Of a stretch of DNA of 64,000 bases, positions 27,162 through 36,364 are shown in pieces (positions within the stretch are counted from its first letter, which is position 1; each line of letters opens with the position of its first letter). A program made the translations under genes and the position numbers. Source of the stretch: an uncultured Clostridia bacterium (GTDB lineage: Bacteria > Bacillota > Clostridia > Monoglobales > Monoglobaceae); contig CAKSIW010000001.1 in assembly GCA_934463175.1 (NCBI GenBank), forward strand, positions 1 through 64,000, given 5' to 3'. The notes under the pieces were generated by a model. The model was not told the origin of the DNA. It worked only from the letters and a program-made list of their open reading frames with translations, and did not search any database.

Positions 27162-28004
27162 TTATTTGTGCCTGAAATATACGCCGAACACACCCACTCC
27201 TGCATGGCAGGTTATGACGGGTCCGACCTCAACCGTACGGATTTCCTTCGGCGCAACTCTCTCCGCAATCATTTTTGCGGTCAGCTCCGCATTCTCGGGT
27301 GCGTCCGCATGGAGAACATAGACAACCGATTTTTCATCATCAATATTTTCCGCAACACAGTCAACCATCTTTGAGATCGCCTTTTTCATTCCGCGAACCT
27401 TGGCAAATGCCTCAACAAGACCGTCATTCGACCACAGAATCGGCTTTATGTCCAGCATTTTTGAAACAACCATCGTGGTCGCGCGGATTCTGCCGCCCTT
27501 TTGAAGATAGGTCAGGTCATCAACAATGAAATATACCTTATCCTTTTCAAATCTTTCTTTGAGATATGCAACGATTTTCTCCTTGTCTGCGCCGTCCGCC
27601 GCCATTTTTGCCGCCTCAACGACATTTGCGCCGATGGCATAGCTGTATGTGTTTGAATCCACGATTGTGATGTCAAAGCCCTCCTCCTCGATGAGCCGCT
27701 GCGACACCATGCGTGCAGTGTTCACAATTCCGCTTCCGTTTGCCGGAATTGTGATGTGAATGATTTCATTGTCAGCCCCAAGGCTGCGGTACATATCCTC
27801 AAGTATTGACGGCGTTGCCTGACTGGTTGAGGGTATCTCGTCCAGACTTCTGAACTTTTCATAGAACATCTGCGGCGTATAGTCAATGTCCGCGAGTATG
27901 CTCTCCTCTCCGCAGTTGATGTAAAACGGCAAAACCGCAATATCAAGCTCCTTTGCAATCTCTCTCGGCACATCAGCCGAAAGGTCTGTCATAATCTTAA
28001 TCAT
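27162..28004 (-). CDS. DegV family fatty-acid-binding protein
   Basis: 280 residues of the DegV/FakB family, which present bound fatty acids to the FakA kinase. Landmarks are IKIMTDLSADVP (about 2-13), STSQATPS, the THIPANGSG-like ITIPANGSGIVNTARM, and a C-terminal GVGVFGVYFRHK. fakA is not nearby. ATG at 28004 gives the usual start; a TTG two codons earlier (28010) is closer to the AGGAAGG ribosome site. It overlaps trmL by eight bases. Confidence 0.88.
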   Translation of the reverse strand: MIKIMTDLSADVPREIAKELDIAVLPFYINCGEESILADIDYTPQMFYEKFRSLDEIPSTSQATPSILEDMYRSLGADNEIIHITIPANGSGIVNTARMVSQRLIEEEGFDITIVDSNTYSYAIGANVVEAAKMAADGADKEKIVAYLKERFEKDKVYFIVDDLTYLQKGGRIRATTMVVSKMLDIKPILWSNDGLVEAFAKVRGMKKAISKMVDCVAENIDDEKSVVYVLHADAPENAELTAKMIAERVAPKEIRTVEVGPVITCHAGVGVFGVYFRHK

Positions 28005-28494
28005 TTGCAAGCATTCCTTCCTTTTTTAAATTTTCAAATCCGCCCTGTCTGAGAGCCTCATATGCAATTATCGCAACAGAGTTTGACAGATTGAGCGACC
28101 GTTTGTTCTCCTTCATCGGAATCCTTATGCACCTCTCCGTGCTGCTGCGGAGCAGCTCCTCGGGCAGTCCGCGCGTCTCCTTGCCGAACACAAGAAAAAC
28201 CTCCTTGTCCTTTGGCGCAAGGCACACATCGCAGTATGACCGTGCAGCCTTCGTTGTGCAGAACCAAAACTCGCCGTCGGGATATTTCCTCCGAACCTCG
28301 TCAAAGCTTTCGTATTCGTGCAGCTCCAGCTCGTCCCAATAGTCAAGTCCGGCTCTCTTCACCGATTTCTCGCTTATGTCAAAGCCAAGCGGATGCACAA
28401 GGTGCAGCGGTGCTCCGATGACCGAGCAGGTTCTTGAAACATTCCCTGTGTTGGACGGGATTTCGGGTTCAACAAGCACAATATGAAGCCTCAT
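27997..28494 (-). CDS. trmL: tRNA (cytidine/uridine-34-2'-O)-methyltransferase
   Basis: 165 residues, a minimal SPOUT methyltransferase without extra domains, acting on the wobble base of leucine tRNAs. Conserved blocks are LVEPEIPSNTGNVSRTC (motif 1, about 6-22), FLVFGKETRGLPEELL (motif 2) and RIPMKENKRSLNLSNSVAIIAYEALRQ (motif 3). GGAGG lies eight bases before the ATG at 28494; an upstream frame start at 28509 overlaps that site and is unlikely. Confidence 0.94.
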   Translation of the reverse strand: MRLHIVLVEPEIPSNTGNVSRTCSVIGAPLHLVHPLGFDISEKSVKRAGLDYWDELELHEYESFDEVRRKYPDGEFWFCTTKAARSYCDVCLAPKDKEVFLVFGKETRGLPEELLRSSTERCIRIPMKENKRSLNLSNSVAIIAYEALRQGGFENLKKEGMLAND

Positions 28495-28519
28495 TCGGCA
28501 TTCCTCCAATCATTTTTCA

Positions 28520-30049
28520 TCATGCAAAAAATTTTCTGTCAAGTGCGCGGTATTGAATTGCTTCGGCAATATGCTCCGTTTCAATGCATTCACTGCCTTC
28601 AAGGTCTGCAATTGTCCGTGCAACCTTCAGTATTCTGTTATGCGCTCTCGCGCTCAGTCCGAGGCTCTCAAACGCAGTCCGCATAACCTCGCCCGTCTCG
28701 TGATCCAGTGCGCAGAATTTGTCTGTCAGCTCGGGAGTCAGGCGGCTGTTTGAATAGACGCCCGTTCCTGCATATCTCGAAAGCTGAAGCTTTCTCGCCC
28801 TGTTAACCCTCGCACGGATTTCAGCAGAGCTTTCGCCGCGCTCCGCGGTCTCCAGTTCTTCATATTTAACAGCCGGAACCTCGATGTGCAAATCAATTCT
28901 GTCAAGCAGCGGTCCGCTGATTTTGCTCATATATCTCATAATCTGAGTCTGCGTGCAGGTGCATTCATGGGTTCTGTCTCCGTAATATCCGCACGGACAA
29001 GGGTTCATGGACGCAACAAGCATAACGCTGCACGGATATGTGACCGTGCCTCCTGCACGCGTTATGGTGATTTTGCCGTCCTCAAGCGGCTGCCGCATGA
29101 CTTCAAGCGCATCGCGTCTGAACTCGGGCAGCTCGTCCAGAAACAAAACCCCGTTGTGGGAAAGGCTGATTTCGCCCGGTCTGGGACGGCTTCCTCCGCC
29201 CGACAGTCCAACCGACGAAATTGTGTGGTGCGGGTGTCTGAAAGGTCTTTCCGTCACAATCGGACTGTTTGCCGAAAGCGCACCTGCAATGCTGTGAACC
29301 TTCGTGACCTCCAGTGCCTCCTCAAAGCTCATGTCGGGAAGTATCGACGGGATTCTCTGTGCAATCATCGTCTTTCCCGAACCCGGAGGACCAATCATGA
29401 GAATGTTGTGTCCGCCTGCTGCCGCAATCTCCAGCGCACGCTTGACAAAAGTCTGACCCTTGACGTCCGCCATGTCAAATGCATTGTCTGCCGCCGCAAA
29501 CAGCGAGTCAACATCAATCTTTTCTGGCACAAGCTCCTTTTGTTTTGTGAAGTGTCCTGTGATGTCCGCAAGAGTCTCCGCGCCGAAAACCTCAATCCCC
29601 GACACCACTGCCGCCTCGCATGCATTTTCCTTTGGCAGAAAAACCTTTTTCACTCCGCTCTGATATGCGGAAATCACCATCGGCAAAACTCCGTTCACCG
29701 ACCGCAGCGTACCTCCGAGAGACAGCTCACCCAAAAACATACATTCGCCGCTGTTCTCAATTTCAAGCTGACCCGACGCAGTCAGAATCCCGAGAGCAAT
29801 CGGCAAATCAAAATGAGTTCCCTCCTTTTTCACGTCCGCAGGCGCAAGATTCACCACAATATGCTTTGACGGCATTGTGATTCCGCTGTTTTTTATCGCA
29901 GAACGGATTCTTTCCTTTGACTCCTTCACCGCCGCGTCGGGAAGTCCGACGATTTCAAATGCGGGAAGTCCGTTTGATATATCGGTTTCAACATTGACGG
30001 TGAACCCGTCAATTCCGCGCAGCACAGAGCTGTTTACCGTTGAAATCAT
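28520..30049 (-). CDS. YifB/ComM-family Mg-chelatase-like AAA ATPase
   Basis: 509 residues. An N-terminal Lon-substrate-like domain ([34 protein letters not shown]) precedes the AAA core with [14 protein letters not shown] (Walker A, about 217-230), [20 protein letters not shown] (Walker B), and [12 protein letters not shown] with a Cys cluster, then a Mg-chelatase C-terminal domain. In proteobacteria the homologue ComM is a branch-migration helicase in transformation; the role in Clostridia is untested. GGGAGG precedes the ATG. Confidence 0.93.
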   Translation of the reverse strand: MISTVNSSVLRGIDGFTVNVETDISNGLPAFEIVGLPDAAVKESKERIRSAIKNSGITMPSKHIVVNLAPADVKKEGTHFDLPIALGILTASGQLEIENSGECMFLGELSLGGTLRSVNGVLPMVISAYQSGVKKVFLPKENACEAAVVSGIEVFGAETLADITGHFTKQKELVPEKIDVDSLFAAADNAFDMADVKGQTFVKRALEIAAAGGHNILMIGPPGSGKTMIAQRIPSILPDMSFEEALEVTKVHSIAGALSANSPIVTERPFRHPHHTISSVGLSGGGSRPRPGEISLSHNGVLFLDELPEFRRDALEVMRQPLEDGKITITRAGGTVTYPCSVMLVASMNPCPCGYYGDRTHECTCTQTQIMRYMSKISGPLLDRIDLHIEVPAVKYEELETAERGESSAEIRARVNRARKLQLSRYAGTGVYSNSRLTPELTDKFCALDHETGEVMRTAFESLGLSARAHNRILKVARTIADLEGSECIETEHIAEAIQYRALDRKFFA

Positions 30050-30070
30050 TTTCTTCGCCTCCCGACCGCG

Positions 30071-30814
30071 TCACTTTTCCTTTGCCATTCGCTGACGGAC
30101 GGCTTCATACAGCAAAACTCCTGCCGCAACCGACGCATTCAGCGATTCCGTCTGTCCGAGCATTGGAATTTTAACCAAAAAATCACACGTCTCGCGCACA
30201 AGACGGCTCAAGCCCGTGCCTTCCGCACCAATCACAACCGCAAGCGCACCCGTGAGGTCTGCTTCATAGTGCATTGTGCTTCCTTCAAGTGCAGTTCCTG
30301 CAATCCACAAGCCTTCCTTCTTCAGCTTTTCAAGCGTTGACACAATGTTTGAAACACGCGCAACACGGGTATATTCAACCGCTCCTGCCGACACCTTTGC
30401 AACTGTTCCCGTGAGTCCGACACTGCGGTTTTTGGGAATTATGACACCGTGGGCACCTGCCGCATTTGCCGTTCTGATTATGCTTCCGAGATTGTGCGGG
30501 TCGCTCAGATTCTCCGCAATCACAACAAACGGAGCCTCCCCTCTCTCACGCGCATAAGACAGTATATCGTCAAGCTCCGCATAGCTGTGAGCCGCAGCAT
30601 ATGCCAGCACGCCCTGATGGTTTCCGCCCTCTGAAAGCTCATCAAGCTTTTTCCTGTTGACAAAGCGGTACATTATTCCGCGTTCCTTTGCCATTGCGGC
30701 AATTTTTGAGAGCTTGCTGTGCCTTGCTCCGTCCTGAAGCAAAATTTTGTCAATCTCACGTCCTGCGGTCATTGCTTCAATCACAGGATTTGTTCCGAAT
30801 ATTTTATCTTCCAT
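30071..30814 (-). CDS. rlmB: 23S rRNA (guanosine-2251-2'-O)-methyltransferase RlmB
   Basis: 247 residues in the SpoU family of SPOUT methyltransferases. An N-terminal RNA-binding L30e-like domain (FGTNPVIEAMTAGREIDKILL) is followed by NLSDPHNLGSIIRTANAAGAHGVIIP (motif 1), VIGAEGTGLSRLVRETCD (motif 2) and IPMLGQTESLNASVAAGVLLYEAVRQR (motif 3). The start at 30814 has GGAG ten bases upstream; the reading frame is open further, but that lies across the promoter and a repeat. Confidence 0.93.
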   Translation of the reverse strand: MEDKIFGTNPVIEAMTAGREIDKILLQDGARHSKLSKIAAMAKERGIMYRFVNRKKLDELSEGGNHQGVLAYAAAHSYAELDDILSYARERGEAPFVVIAENLSDPHNLGSIIRTANAAGAHGVIIPKNRSVGLTGTVAKVSAGAVEYTRVARVSNIVSTLEKLKKEGLWIAGTALEGSTMHYEADLTGALAVVIGAEGTGLSRLVRETCDFLVKIPMLGQTESLNASVAAGVLLYEAVRQRMAKEK

Positions 30815-30855
30815 TTTCCATTTTCTCCGAACCGATTCATTTTTTGTTACTCTTA

Positions 30856-30884
30856 ATTTTACCACAAATGACCGCAAAACGCAA
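30856..30884 (-). promoter_or_regulatory. Promoter of the rlmB operon
   Basis: Minus strand TTGCGT (30879-30884), 17-bp spacer, TAAAAT (30856-30861), about 40 bases before the rlmB start. This is probably the head of the long run down to 13482. Confidence 0.6.
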
Positions 30885-30909
30885 TAAAAAAATGTAATAA
30901 TATTTTTAA

Positions 30910-30965
30910 TCTGTCCAAATCCGCCTCTCAAGAGGCGGGTTCGGGCATCTGCCATCAGCTTAAGC
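30910..30965. repeat. Degenerate copy of the GTTAAC-type hairpin repeat
   Basis: A 56-bp relative of the elements at 9670 and 36428. Its core is a perfect CCGCCTC/GAGGCGG hairpin (30921-30937), and its right side read backwards is TTAAGCTGATGGCAG then ATGCCCGAACCCG, matching the arms of the other copies. The left end is truncated. Confidence 0.65.
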
Positions 30966-30983
30966 CCACGTGTGCCTGCGCAC

Positions 30984-31044
30984 AAAAAAAGCTGCCGATG
31001 CTAAACGGTCACTTGCACCGTTTGCACCGACAGCCGGGTTTTTT
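30984..31044 (-). terminator. Terminator after the TPR gene
   Basis: Minus-strand stem of about 19 bases (GGCTGTCGGTGCAAACGGT against ACCGTTTAGCATCGGCAGC) with a few wobble or mismatched pairs, loop GCAAGTG, followed by seven T. It ends the asnS-TPR transcript. Confidence 0.85.
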
Positions 31045-31051
31045 CTCTGTG

Positions 31052-31783
31052 TCATTCATTTTCAAGTTCGGAAAGCATTTCTTCAACCTCAGCCTTCGAC
31101 ATCACACTGAGATAAGAAAACCGCTTGTCCAGCGACTCGCGGATCAGCTCAATTCCGCGCGCCCTCTCGCCGCGCTTAATCAAAAGCCTTCCGTAGCCGT
31201 AATATGCCTCGGGGAAATGCGGTTTCTTTTCAAGGAGTGCCTCGTATATCTCCGCCGCCTTTTCATCTTCGCCGCACAGCGCATATGCCTCTGCAAGGTT
31301 GTCCGCAATCACCATGTCATCGGCATTATAGTCATATGCCTCAAGGTTAAATTCAAGCGCACGCTCACGGTTTCCGCTGATGACATATAAAAGTCCCAAA
31401 TCCTGATATACAGCCGTTGACTTGAAATCCTCAATGACCTCCTCCAAGTCCTCAATCGCCTGATTCAGATTTCCTTCCTTCCACTCAACAAGCGCAAGCA
31501 TCGTTTTGATTCGCTTTTTGAGAGCAGGCTTTGCCGCCGACATTGACGCACGCGTCAGAACGGTTCTCGCCTCGGCAAGGTGTCCCGTTCTCAGCAGAAT
31601 ATATCCGTAGAACATGAGGTTGTCTGCCTTCAGCGTTCCAAGCTTGTCTGCCCGTTCAAATATTTTCAGAGCCTTATCGGTGTCGCCGCGCTGAAACCTC
31701 ACGCGTCCCCATGCCGCAGCAAGCTCCGCGCGCTTTGCAATGATATAAATCAAAAGCACCGCCGTAATTATAATCGTTATCAT
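31052..31783 (-). CDS. Membrane-anchored TPR protein
   Basis: 243 residues. One N-terminal membrane helix (ITIIITAVLLIYIIA, about 2-16) anchors a chain of tetratricopeptide repeats from about 22 to 225, such as GDTDKALKIFERADKLGTLKADNLMFYGYILLRTG, GNRERALEFNLEAYDYNADDMVIADNLAEAYALCGEDEKAAEIYEALL and FPEAYYGYGRLLIKRGERARGIELIRESL. TPRs are protein-binding scaffolds; no partner is indicated. It lies 26 bases downstream of asnS and ends at a strong terminator. Confidence 0.85.
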   Translation of the reverse strand: MITIIITAVLLIYIIAKRAELAAAWGRVRFQRGDTDKALKIFERADKLGTLKADNLMFYGYILLRTGHLAEARTVLTRASMSAAKPALKKRIKTMLALVEWKEGNLNQAIEDLEEVIEDFKSTAVYQDLGLLYVISGNRERALEFNLEAYDYNADDMVIADNLAEAYALCGEDEKAAEIYEALLEKKPHFPEAYYGYGRLLIKRGERARGIELIRESLDKRFSYLSVMSKAEVEEMLSELENE

Positions 31784-31809
31784 TTTTCGTCATCCTTCCG
31801 AATTTTCAG

Positions 31810-33192
31810 TCAGCCGAGATTGTTGACGGTTCTCGGATACGGCAGAACGTCACGGATATTTCCCATACCTGTGAGATACATGACCGCTCTTTCAAAGCCG
31901 AGACCGAATCCTGCATGTTTTGTTCCGCCGTATCTTCTCAAATCAAGATAGTGCGCATAGTCCTCATGCTTCAAGCCAACCTCGTCCATGCGCTTCTCCA
32001 GAACGTCCATACGTTCCTCTCTCTGACTGCCCCCGATTATCTCGCCGATTCCCGGAACAAGGCAATCCATTGCCGCAACCGTCCTGCCGTCATCGTTGAG
32101 CCGCATGTAGAACGCCTTTATTTCCTTCGGATAGTCCGTCACGAACACGGGCTTTTTGAAAACCTCCTCGGTGAGATAGCGTTCATGCTCGGTCTGTAGG
32201 TCAATTCCCCATTTCACGGGATATTCAAATTCCTTTCCGCTCTTTTGGAGGAGTTCAACCGCCTCGGTGTAGGTCACATGACCGAAATCATTGTTCAATA
32301 TGTTATTCAGTCTGTCAATCAAGCCCTTGTCGATGAAGCTGTTGAAAAATTCCATCTCCTCGGGAACATTTTCAAGAACATAGCGAATCACGAATTTGAG
32401 CATATCCTCAGCAAGGCGCATATCGTCCGCAAGGTCTGCAAACGCAATCTCAGGTTCAATCATCCAGAACTCAGCCGCATGACGCGTCGTGTTTGAGTTT
32501 TCCGCACGGAAGGTCGGACCGAACGTGTATATGTCGCCGAATGCCATTGCAAACGTCTCGCCCTCAAGCTGTCCGCTGACGGTCAGAGATGTCTCCCTGC
32601 CGAAAAAGTCCTTTGAATAGTCAACCGTGCCGTTCTCGTTTCTCGGCGGATTATTTATGTCAAGTGTGGTGACCCTGAACATTTCGCCTGCGCCCTCACA
32701 GTCGCTTCCCGTAATCAGCGGCGTGTGAACATAGACAAAACCGCGGTCACAGAAGAATTTGTGAATTGCATATGCAATGGTTGACCGAACGCGGAAAACC
32801 GCCGCAAAGGTGTTTGTTCTTGCGCGCAGATGAGGGATTGTTCTGAGATATTCAAACGAATGTCTCTTTTTCTGAAGCGGATAGTCGGGAGTGCTTCCGC
32901 CCTCAACCGTGACGCTCTCCGCCTTAATCTCAAACGGCTGCTTTGCGTCGGGTGTCAGAACACACACGCCCTCAATGCGGAGTGCCGCACCCACATTCAG
33001 CTTGCACAGAGCCGCAAAATTGTCAAGCGCATTCTCTTCAATGACAATCTGAACATTTTTGAAAAATGACCCGTCATTCAGCTCGATGAACCCAAAGCTC
33101 TTTGACGCACGCATGGTTCTCACCCAGCCGTTTACCGAAATTTTCTCTCCTCCGAGTTCCCCGAATCGGGAATACAGTTCTTTGATTTTCAT
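31810..33192 (-). CDS. asnS: Asparaginyl-tRNA synthetase
   Basis: 460 residues, class IIb. An N-terminal OB-fold (about 15-105; [25 protein letters not shown]) is followed by motif 1 ([34 protein letters not shown]), motif 2 ([24 protein letters not shown]) and motif 3 ([15 protein letters not shown]). The ExSxTxRH-like [10 protein letters not shown] and absence of the archaeal AspRS features indicate AsnRS. The start at 33192 has AGGATGG upstream. No T-box is seen in the leader. Confidence 0.96.
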   Translation of the reverse strand: MKIKELYSRFGELGGEKISVNGWVRTMRASKSFGFIELNDGSFFKNVQIVIEENALDNFAALCKLNVGAALRIEGVCVLTPDAKQPFEIKAESVTVEGGSTPDYPLQKKRHSFEYLRTIPHLRARTNTFAAVFRVRSTIAYAIHKFFCDRGFVYVHTPLITGSDCEGAGEMFRVTTLDINNPPRNENGTVDYSKDFFGRETSLTVSGQLEGETFAMAFGDIYTFGPTFRAENSNTTRHAAEFWMIEPEIAFADLADDMRLAEDMLKFVIRYVLENVPEEMEFFNSFIDKGLIDRLNNILNNDFGHVTYTEAVELLQKSGKEFEYPVKWGIDLQTEHERYLTEEVFKKPVFVTDYPKEIKAFYMRLNDDGRTVAAMDCLVPGIGEIIGGSQREERMDVLEKRMDEVGLKHEDYAHYLDLRRYGGTKHAGFGLGFERAVMYLTGMGNIRDVLPYPRTVNNLG

Positions 33193-33230
33193 ATTTCTAC
33201 CCATCCTTAAAATATTTCATTATTGCTTCT

Positions 33231-33259
33231 ATTATACAGAATATTTTCCATAAAATCAA
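33231..33259 (-). promoter_or_regulatory. Promoter of asnS
   Basis: Minus strand TTGATT (33254-33259), 17-bp spacer, TATAAT (33231-33236). A possible opposing -10 for the small plus-strand gene (TATAAT 33272-33277) lies next to it. Confidence 0.65.
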
Positions 33260-33302
33260 CCATAATATGTATATAATCAAAACTTTTTTGGAGGGTTGCT
33301 TT

Positions 33303-33473
33303 ATGAAATTTATAAAAACGAACGACAGCTGTGCCGGATATGACGAGTTCGCGGACTTCGCAGCGGACGACGAAACAAGCAAGCCGCGCAGGCTTCCGTC
33401 CTATTACGACTATGCAAAAAAGCAGTCCGCAAGGAACTCAAAACGCCGCGGAAATCAATCCTCTTTTATGTAG
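33303..33473 (+). CDS. Small hydrophilic protein of unknown function
   Basis: A 56-residue protein below most length cut-offs. It has a strong ribosome site (TTGGAGGG seven bases before the ATG) and a TATAAT at 33272. The sequence is acidic in the first half (NDSCAGYDEFADFAADDETSK) and basic in the second (RRLPSYYDYAKKQSARNSKRRGN), with no membrane segment. It is divergent from asnS, and its 3' end overlaps the 3' end of the YycI-like gene by 19 bases. I do not recognise it. Confidence 0.6.
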   Translation: MKFIKTNDSCAGYDEFADFAADDETSKPRRLPSYYDYAKKQSARNSKRRGNQSSFM

Positions 33474-34300
33474 CTTCCGTTTCTCGCGTCATAGTATAAT
33501 ATATCTCCCATATCGGTCACAATCTGCCATACGGGTATGGCAAGAATGTTTCTGTAGCTCTCCGCGCCCCTGCCGATGTAATACCCCGGCTTAATGCTGA
33601 CAACGGTATACTTTTTGTTGGCGTCAAGCACGGGATTTTCCGCAAGGTCGGGAAGAATGCTCATTATATTGAAATACGGCACAGAGCTTCCGGACACCGT
33701 GAGGTCGGATATGAGGTTTTTTCCCGATGCCGAAACAATTCCGTCCTTTGTCACGTCAAACGAAATATATGCGTCAAAAAACACCGCATCGTCATGCTGC
33801 GCCGTGAAAATTGCCCTTGTCCTGTCATCGGCAACATAGTTGACTCCGCTGAAGCTGTATAGCTTTGAGAGAACGCCGAGACGTTCCATTTCGCCTCGGC
33901 ACAGCTCCTCGATTTCCCCCGACGTGAAATCGGACGGGGCTTTCGGGCTGCTGTCCGTATATCTGAAATCCTCACCCGAGACAGTCAGGGTGCGTCCTCC
34001 GTTTTTATATTCACCCTCTGCGGTTTCGGTGTAGCTCTCCCCCAGAAACCTTGTGACCATTTCACGGTTTCCGACCGACATTTTTTCAAGATAGAAGCTT
34101 TTCACCTCGGGTGCTGACGGGATTTCAAGCTTCGGTGCAATGAAAATCATATGCTTTTGCAGAAGCCTTTGCGCGTCCGCCAGCATTTCCGCATTGACAC
34201 GGCTTTCATGACTGCCCGTGCTGTGTATCGCCGAAAGCAGTGCCACATTCACACAAACAAGCACAATTATAAATATTGTTTTAAGACGTCTCAAATCCAT
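33455..34300 (-). CDS. YycI-like membrane protein
   Basis: 281 residues. The opening DLRRLKTIFIIVLVCVNVALL (single membrane helix, about 8-24) is the characteristic start of YycI, an extracytoplasmic regulator of the WalK sensor kinase in Bacillota. The rest is an extracellular region with repeated YycI-like beta units: LTVSGEDFRYTD, GVNYVADDRTRAIFT, then KKYTVVSIKPGYYIGRG and VWQIVTDMGDILYYDARNGSYI. Its start shares one base with the stop of the YycH-like gene. walR and walK are not in the window, which is unusual. Confidence 0.72.
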   Translation of the reverse strand: MDLRRLKTIFIIVLVCVNVALLSAIHSTGSHESRVNAEMLADAQRLLQKHMIFIAPKLEIPSAPEVKSFYLEKMSVGNREMVTRFLGESYTETAEGEYKNGGRTLTVSGEDFRYTDSSPKAPSDFTSGEIEELCRGEMERLGVLSKLYSFSGVNYVADDRTRAIFTAQHDDAVFFDAYISFDVTKDGIVSASGKNLISDLTVSGSSVPYFNIMSILPDLAENPVLDANKKYTVVSIKPGYYIGRGAESYRNILAIPVWQIVTDMGDILYYDARNGSYIKED

Positions 34301-35733
34301 TATTGCCGCGCCTCCCTGCCGATTTGTATTTCGCGCTCCGCCGCAAGCTCCGCACCGTCACCGGCAAAAACATAAACCGCAGACGCGCTTTCCGCACGTG
34401 TGCCTTCTCCGCGCACGGCACAAAGCTCTGCCGCAGTCTCCGCAGCAGGTCTGATTTCGGTGGTTTCCTCTCTTTTTTCAACGTTTTTCACGCACATTTT
34501 CATCTCTGTCAGCATACCGCGGCTGACCGTTGCCTCCACGGCATGACCTGCGCCCAGCCTCAGCATTCGTCCGTCAACAAAATAGTCAAAACCGAAAATC
34601 ATTTTATCCTCCGACATATTCCGCGGCATCTGCGTGAATCGGATATTATATTCCCTGACATCAGAGCTTTCACCGCACAAGCCGAAAATTCTTTCCATAA
34701 TCCCAATCAGTCCCGAGGTGACGGCATATGCGCTTGCCGAGCCGCTCTGACCCGAAGGCAGAAGCGACACTCCCTCGCTTGCGTCCAGTGCTTTATATTC
34801 AACCGTTCCGTCGGAACGCATACTCAGCGTTCCCGTCTCGCCGACGCAGACCAGTGCCCCGTCGCGGTCAACGTAACGTCTTATTGTGTTCTGATTATAT
34901 CCGAACGTGTTTATCAGTCCGAGTGTCAGGTCCGTTGTTTTGGTGAACCCGATTCCGTTTTTATATTCCCACGGAACATTCACAGCAATATTCGCCGCCT
35001 GCTCCGCACCGATCGGAATCGCAAGCTGCGGCTCGATATACGCCGCAGTCTCCGCAGTTTCCGCGTTATTCTTCATTTCAAAGCCGAACACATACGGCAC
35101 ACCCTCCGTGCCGTGCTTCTCAATCAGCTCTCTGAGCGCGTTCGGAGAGCCTTTTGTCTTTATGCACACAGTCTCTCCCTTTCCGCGTATCAGAATCGAC
35201 GGTGCGCCGTCCTCCTGCTGCATGATGACAGCCTCCGAAAACTGAGGAATGCGTTTTGCAAACTCAGCTGATTTCGTTTCAAAGAACTGCGCGTCAAACT
35301 CTGCCGAACGCTCGCACGGATACCGCAGATAGACCGAATCGGAAGACAGCGCGCGTCTCCATGCGGAATCGCCCGATGACACCGCGGCTTCTGTTTCCGC
35401 CTCATATGCACTGCGCATTATCGCGGCAGCGGTTTCATAGGCGCGTGCATATTCCGCACCGCCTTCATCAAGCGCAAAATGCACTCCGCCGCGGTTTATC
35501 ATAATCAGTTCGGGGGCGGAATATGCGGAATATGCACGCGCTGTGTTCTGCACCGCATTCTCAGCCGCACTTCCTGCCGCTCCGACACCCGAAAGCGCAC
35601 TGCCCGAGATGTTCTGCATTTTTATGAGGCGGTATGAAAACAGCGCACAGCAAACACACAAAACAATGATTGCCGCGGTTTTCGCGCGTTCTGTTATGAC
35701 ATGCCGTTCGTGACGTGAAATCCTTTTTTTCAC
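34300..35733 (-). CDS. YycH-like membrane protein
   Basis: 477 residues. A basic cytoplasmic N-terminus (MKKRISRHERHVITERAK) precedes one membrane helix (TAAIIVLCVCCALFSYRLI, about 19-37); the rest is outside. Overall identity to YycH is too low to see by eye: assignment rests on topology, size, and position directly before a YycI-like gene, as in the yycHI pair. Later parts include FGYNQNTIRRYVDRDGALVCVGETGTLSMRSDG and repeated aromatic and Ser/Thr-rich strands. Alternative: an unrelated exported protein. Confidence 0.6.
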   Translation of the reverse strand: MKKRISRHERHVITERAKTAAIIVLCVCCALFSYRLIKMQNISGSALSGVGAAGSAAENAVQNTARAYSAYSAPELIMINRGGVHFALDEGGAEYARAYETAAAIMRSAYEAETEAAVSSGDSAWRRALSSDSVYLRYPCERSAEFDAQFFETKSAEFAKRIPQFSEAVIMQQEDGAPSILIRGKGETVCIKTKGSPNALRELIEKHGTEGVPYVFGFEMKNNAETAETAAYIEPQLAIPIGAEQAANIAVNVPWEYKNGIGFTKTTDLTLGLINTFGYNQNTIRRYVDRDGALVCVGETGTLSMRSDGTVEYKALDASEGVSLLPSGQSGSASAYAVTSGLIGIMERIFGLCGESSDVREYNIRFTQMPRNMSEDKMIFGFDYFVDGRMLRLGAGHAVEATVSRGMLTEMKMCVKNVEKREETTEIRPAAETAAELCAVRGEGTRAESASAVYVFAGDGAELAAEREIQIGREARQ

Positions 35734-35776
35734 GGTGCAGACCTCCCTTCCGAAAATGTGCGGCTGACCTTACATT

Positions 35777-35802
35777 AAAAGGGCGACCGAAGGCCGCCCT
35801 TT
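35777..35802 (-). terminator. Terminator after the secreted Ig-like gene
   Basis: Hairpin AAAGGGCGGCC / GGTCGCCCTTT on the minus strand (one wobble), short loop, followed by TTAATG. It separates the 35835-36320 gene from the YycH-like gene, so most transcripts may stop here. Confidence 0.65.
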
Positions 35803-35834
35803 GCTGTTCCGACCAAACAACCTTTTGCGGATTT

Positions 35835-36320
35835 TTAAGTCGTCAGCGATTTTATTATATCAAACAGATTATAGTTATATTTTGTGACCGAAAGTCTCAT
35901 CAGCTGAACGCAGTCACCCTTCTCGGCGCGGACAAGAATGTTGTTCGGTCCCTGAGCCAGATTGACCGTGTTCATGAACAGTCCCGACGCTCCGATTGTT
36001 GCGCTCGCCTCCGCATAGGTTTTCTGTGCTGCGCCCGCGGCATCAACATACTGAGTTTCGTTGTATATTTTCCTGTAGACATTCTCCGTTGAATCGTGCC
36101 AGTACAGCGTGACAACGGTTCCTTCCTTTCCGTAGCCCGAGATGATATATCCCGAATCAAAGGTTGAGTCCTTCTGATTCTGCGGTTTTGTGACAACGAC
36201 AAGCTCATATGTATTGCCCACCGCGTCGGACGCAACAGTCTCAGGCGCCGCATATGCCGCCGCCGAGCCGAAAAGCACGCACAAAACTGCGCTTATAAAT
36301 GCTATATAAAATTTCTTCAT
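35835..36320 (-). CDS. Secreted protein of unknown function
   Basis: 161 residues with a signal peptide (KKFYIAFISAVLCVLFGSAAAYA, cleavage near residue 23). The mature part looks like one beta-sandwich of Ig or fibronectin type (YELVVVTKPQNQKD, SGYGKEGTVVTLYWHDSTENVYRKIYN, VNLAQGPNNILVRAEKGDCVQLMRLSVTKY). It starts at 36320 after GGAGG. Its promoter region carries three WalR-type hexamers (36381-36408), suggesting a role in wall maintenance. I do not recognise it. Confidence 0.7.
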   Translation of the reverse strand: MKKFYIAFISAVLCVLFGSAAAYAAPETVASDAVGNTYELVVVTKPQNQKDSTFDSGYIISGYGKEGTVVTLYWHDSTENVYRKIYNETQYVDAAGAAQKTYAEASATIGASGLFMNTVNLAQGPNNILVRAEKGDCVQLMRLSVTKYNYNLFDIIKSLTT

Positions 36321-36364
36321 GGCTTTCTCCTCCATTAAGAGTCACAACTTCCCCTTGTTTGAAC

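Noticed and set aside
25813..27321. Long open frame on the plus strand (502 codons) opposite mnmG
   Set aside because: It lies entirely over mnmG, DUF4364 and DegV genes on the other strand, has no ribosome site, and its residue composition (Arg/Cys/His-rich) is that of antisense frames.
28886..29869. 327-codon plus-strand frame opposite the YifB gene
   Set aside because: Shadow frame; the minus-strand gene has Walker motifs and conserved blocks.
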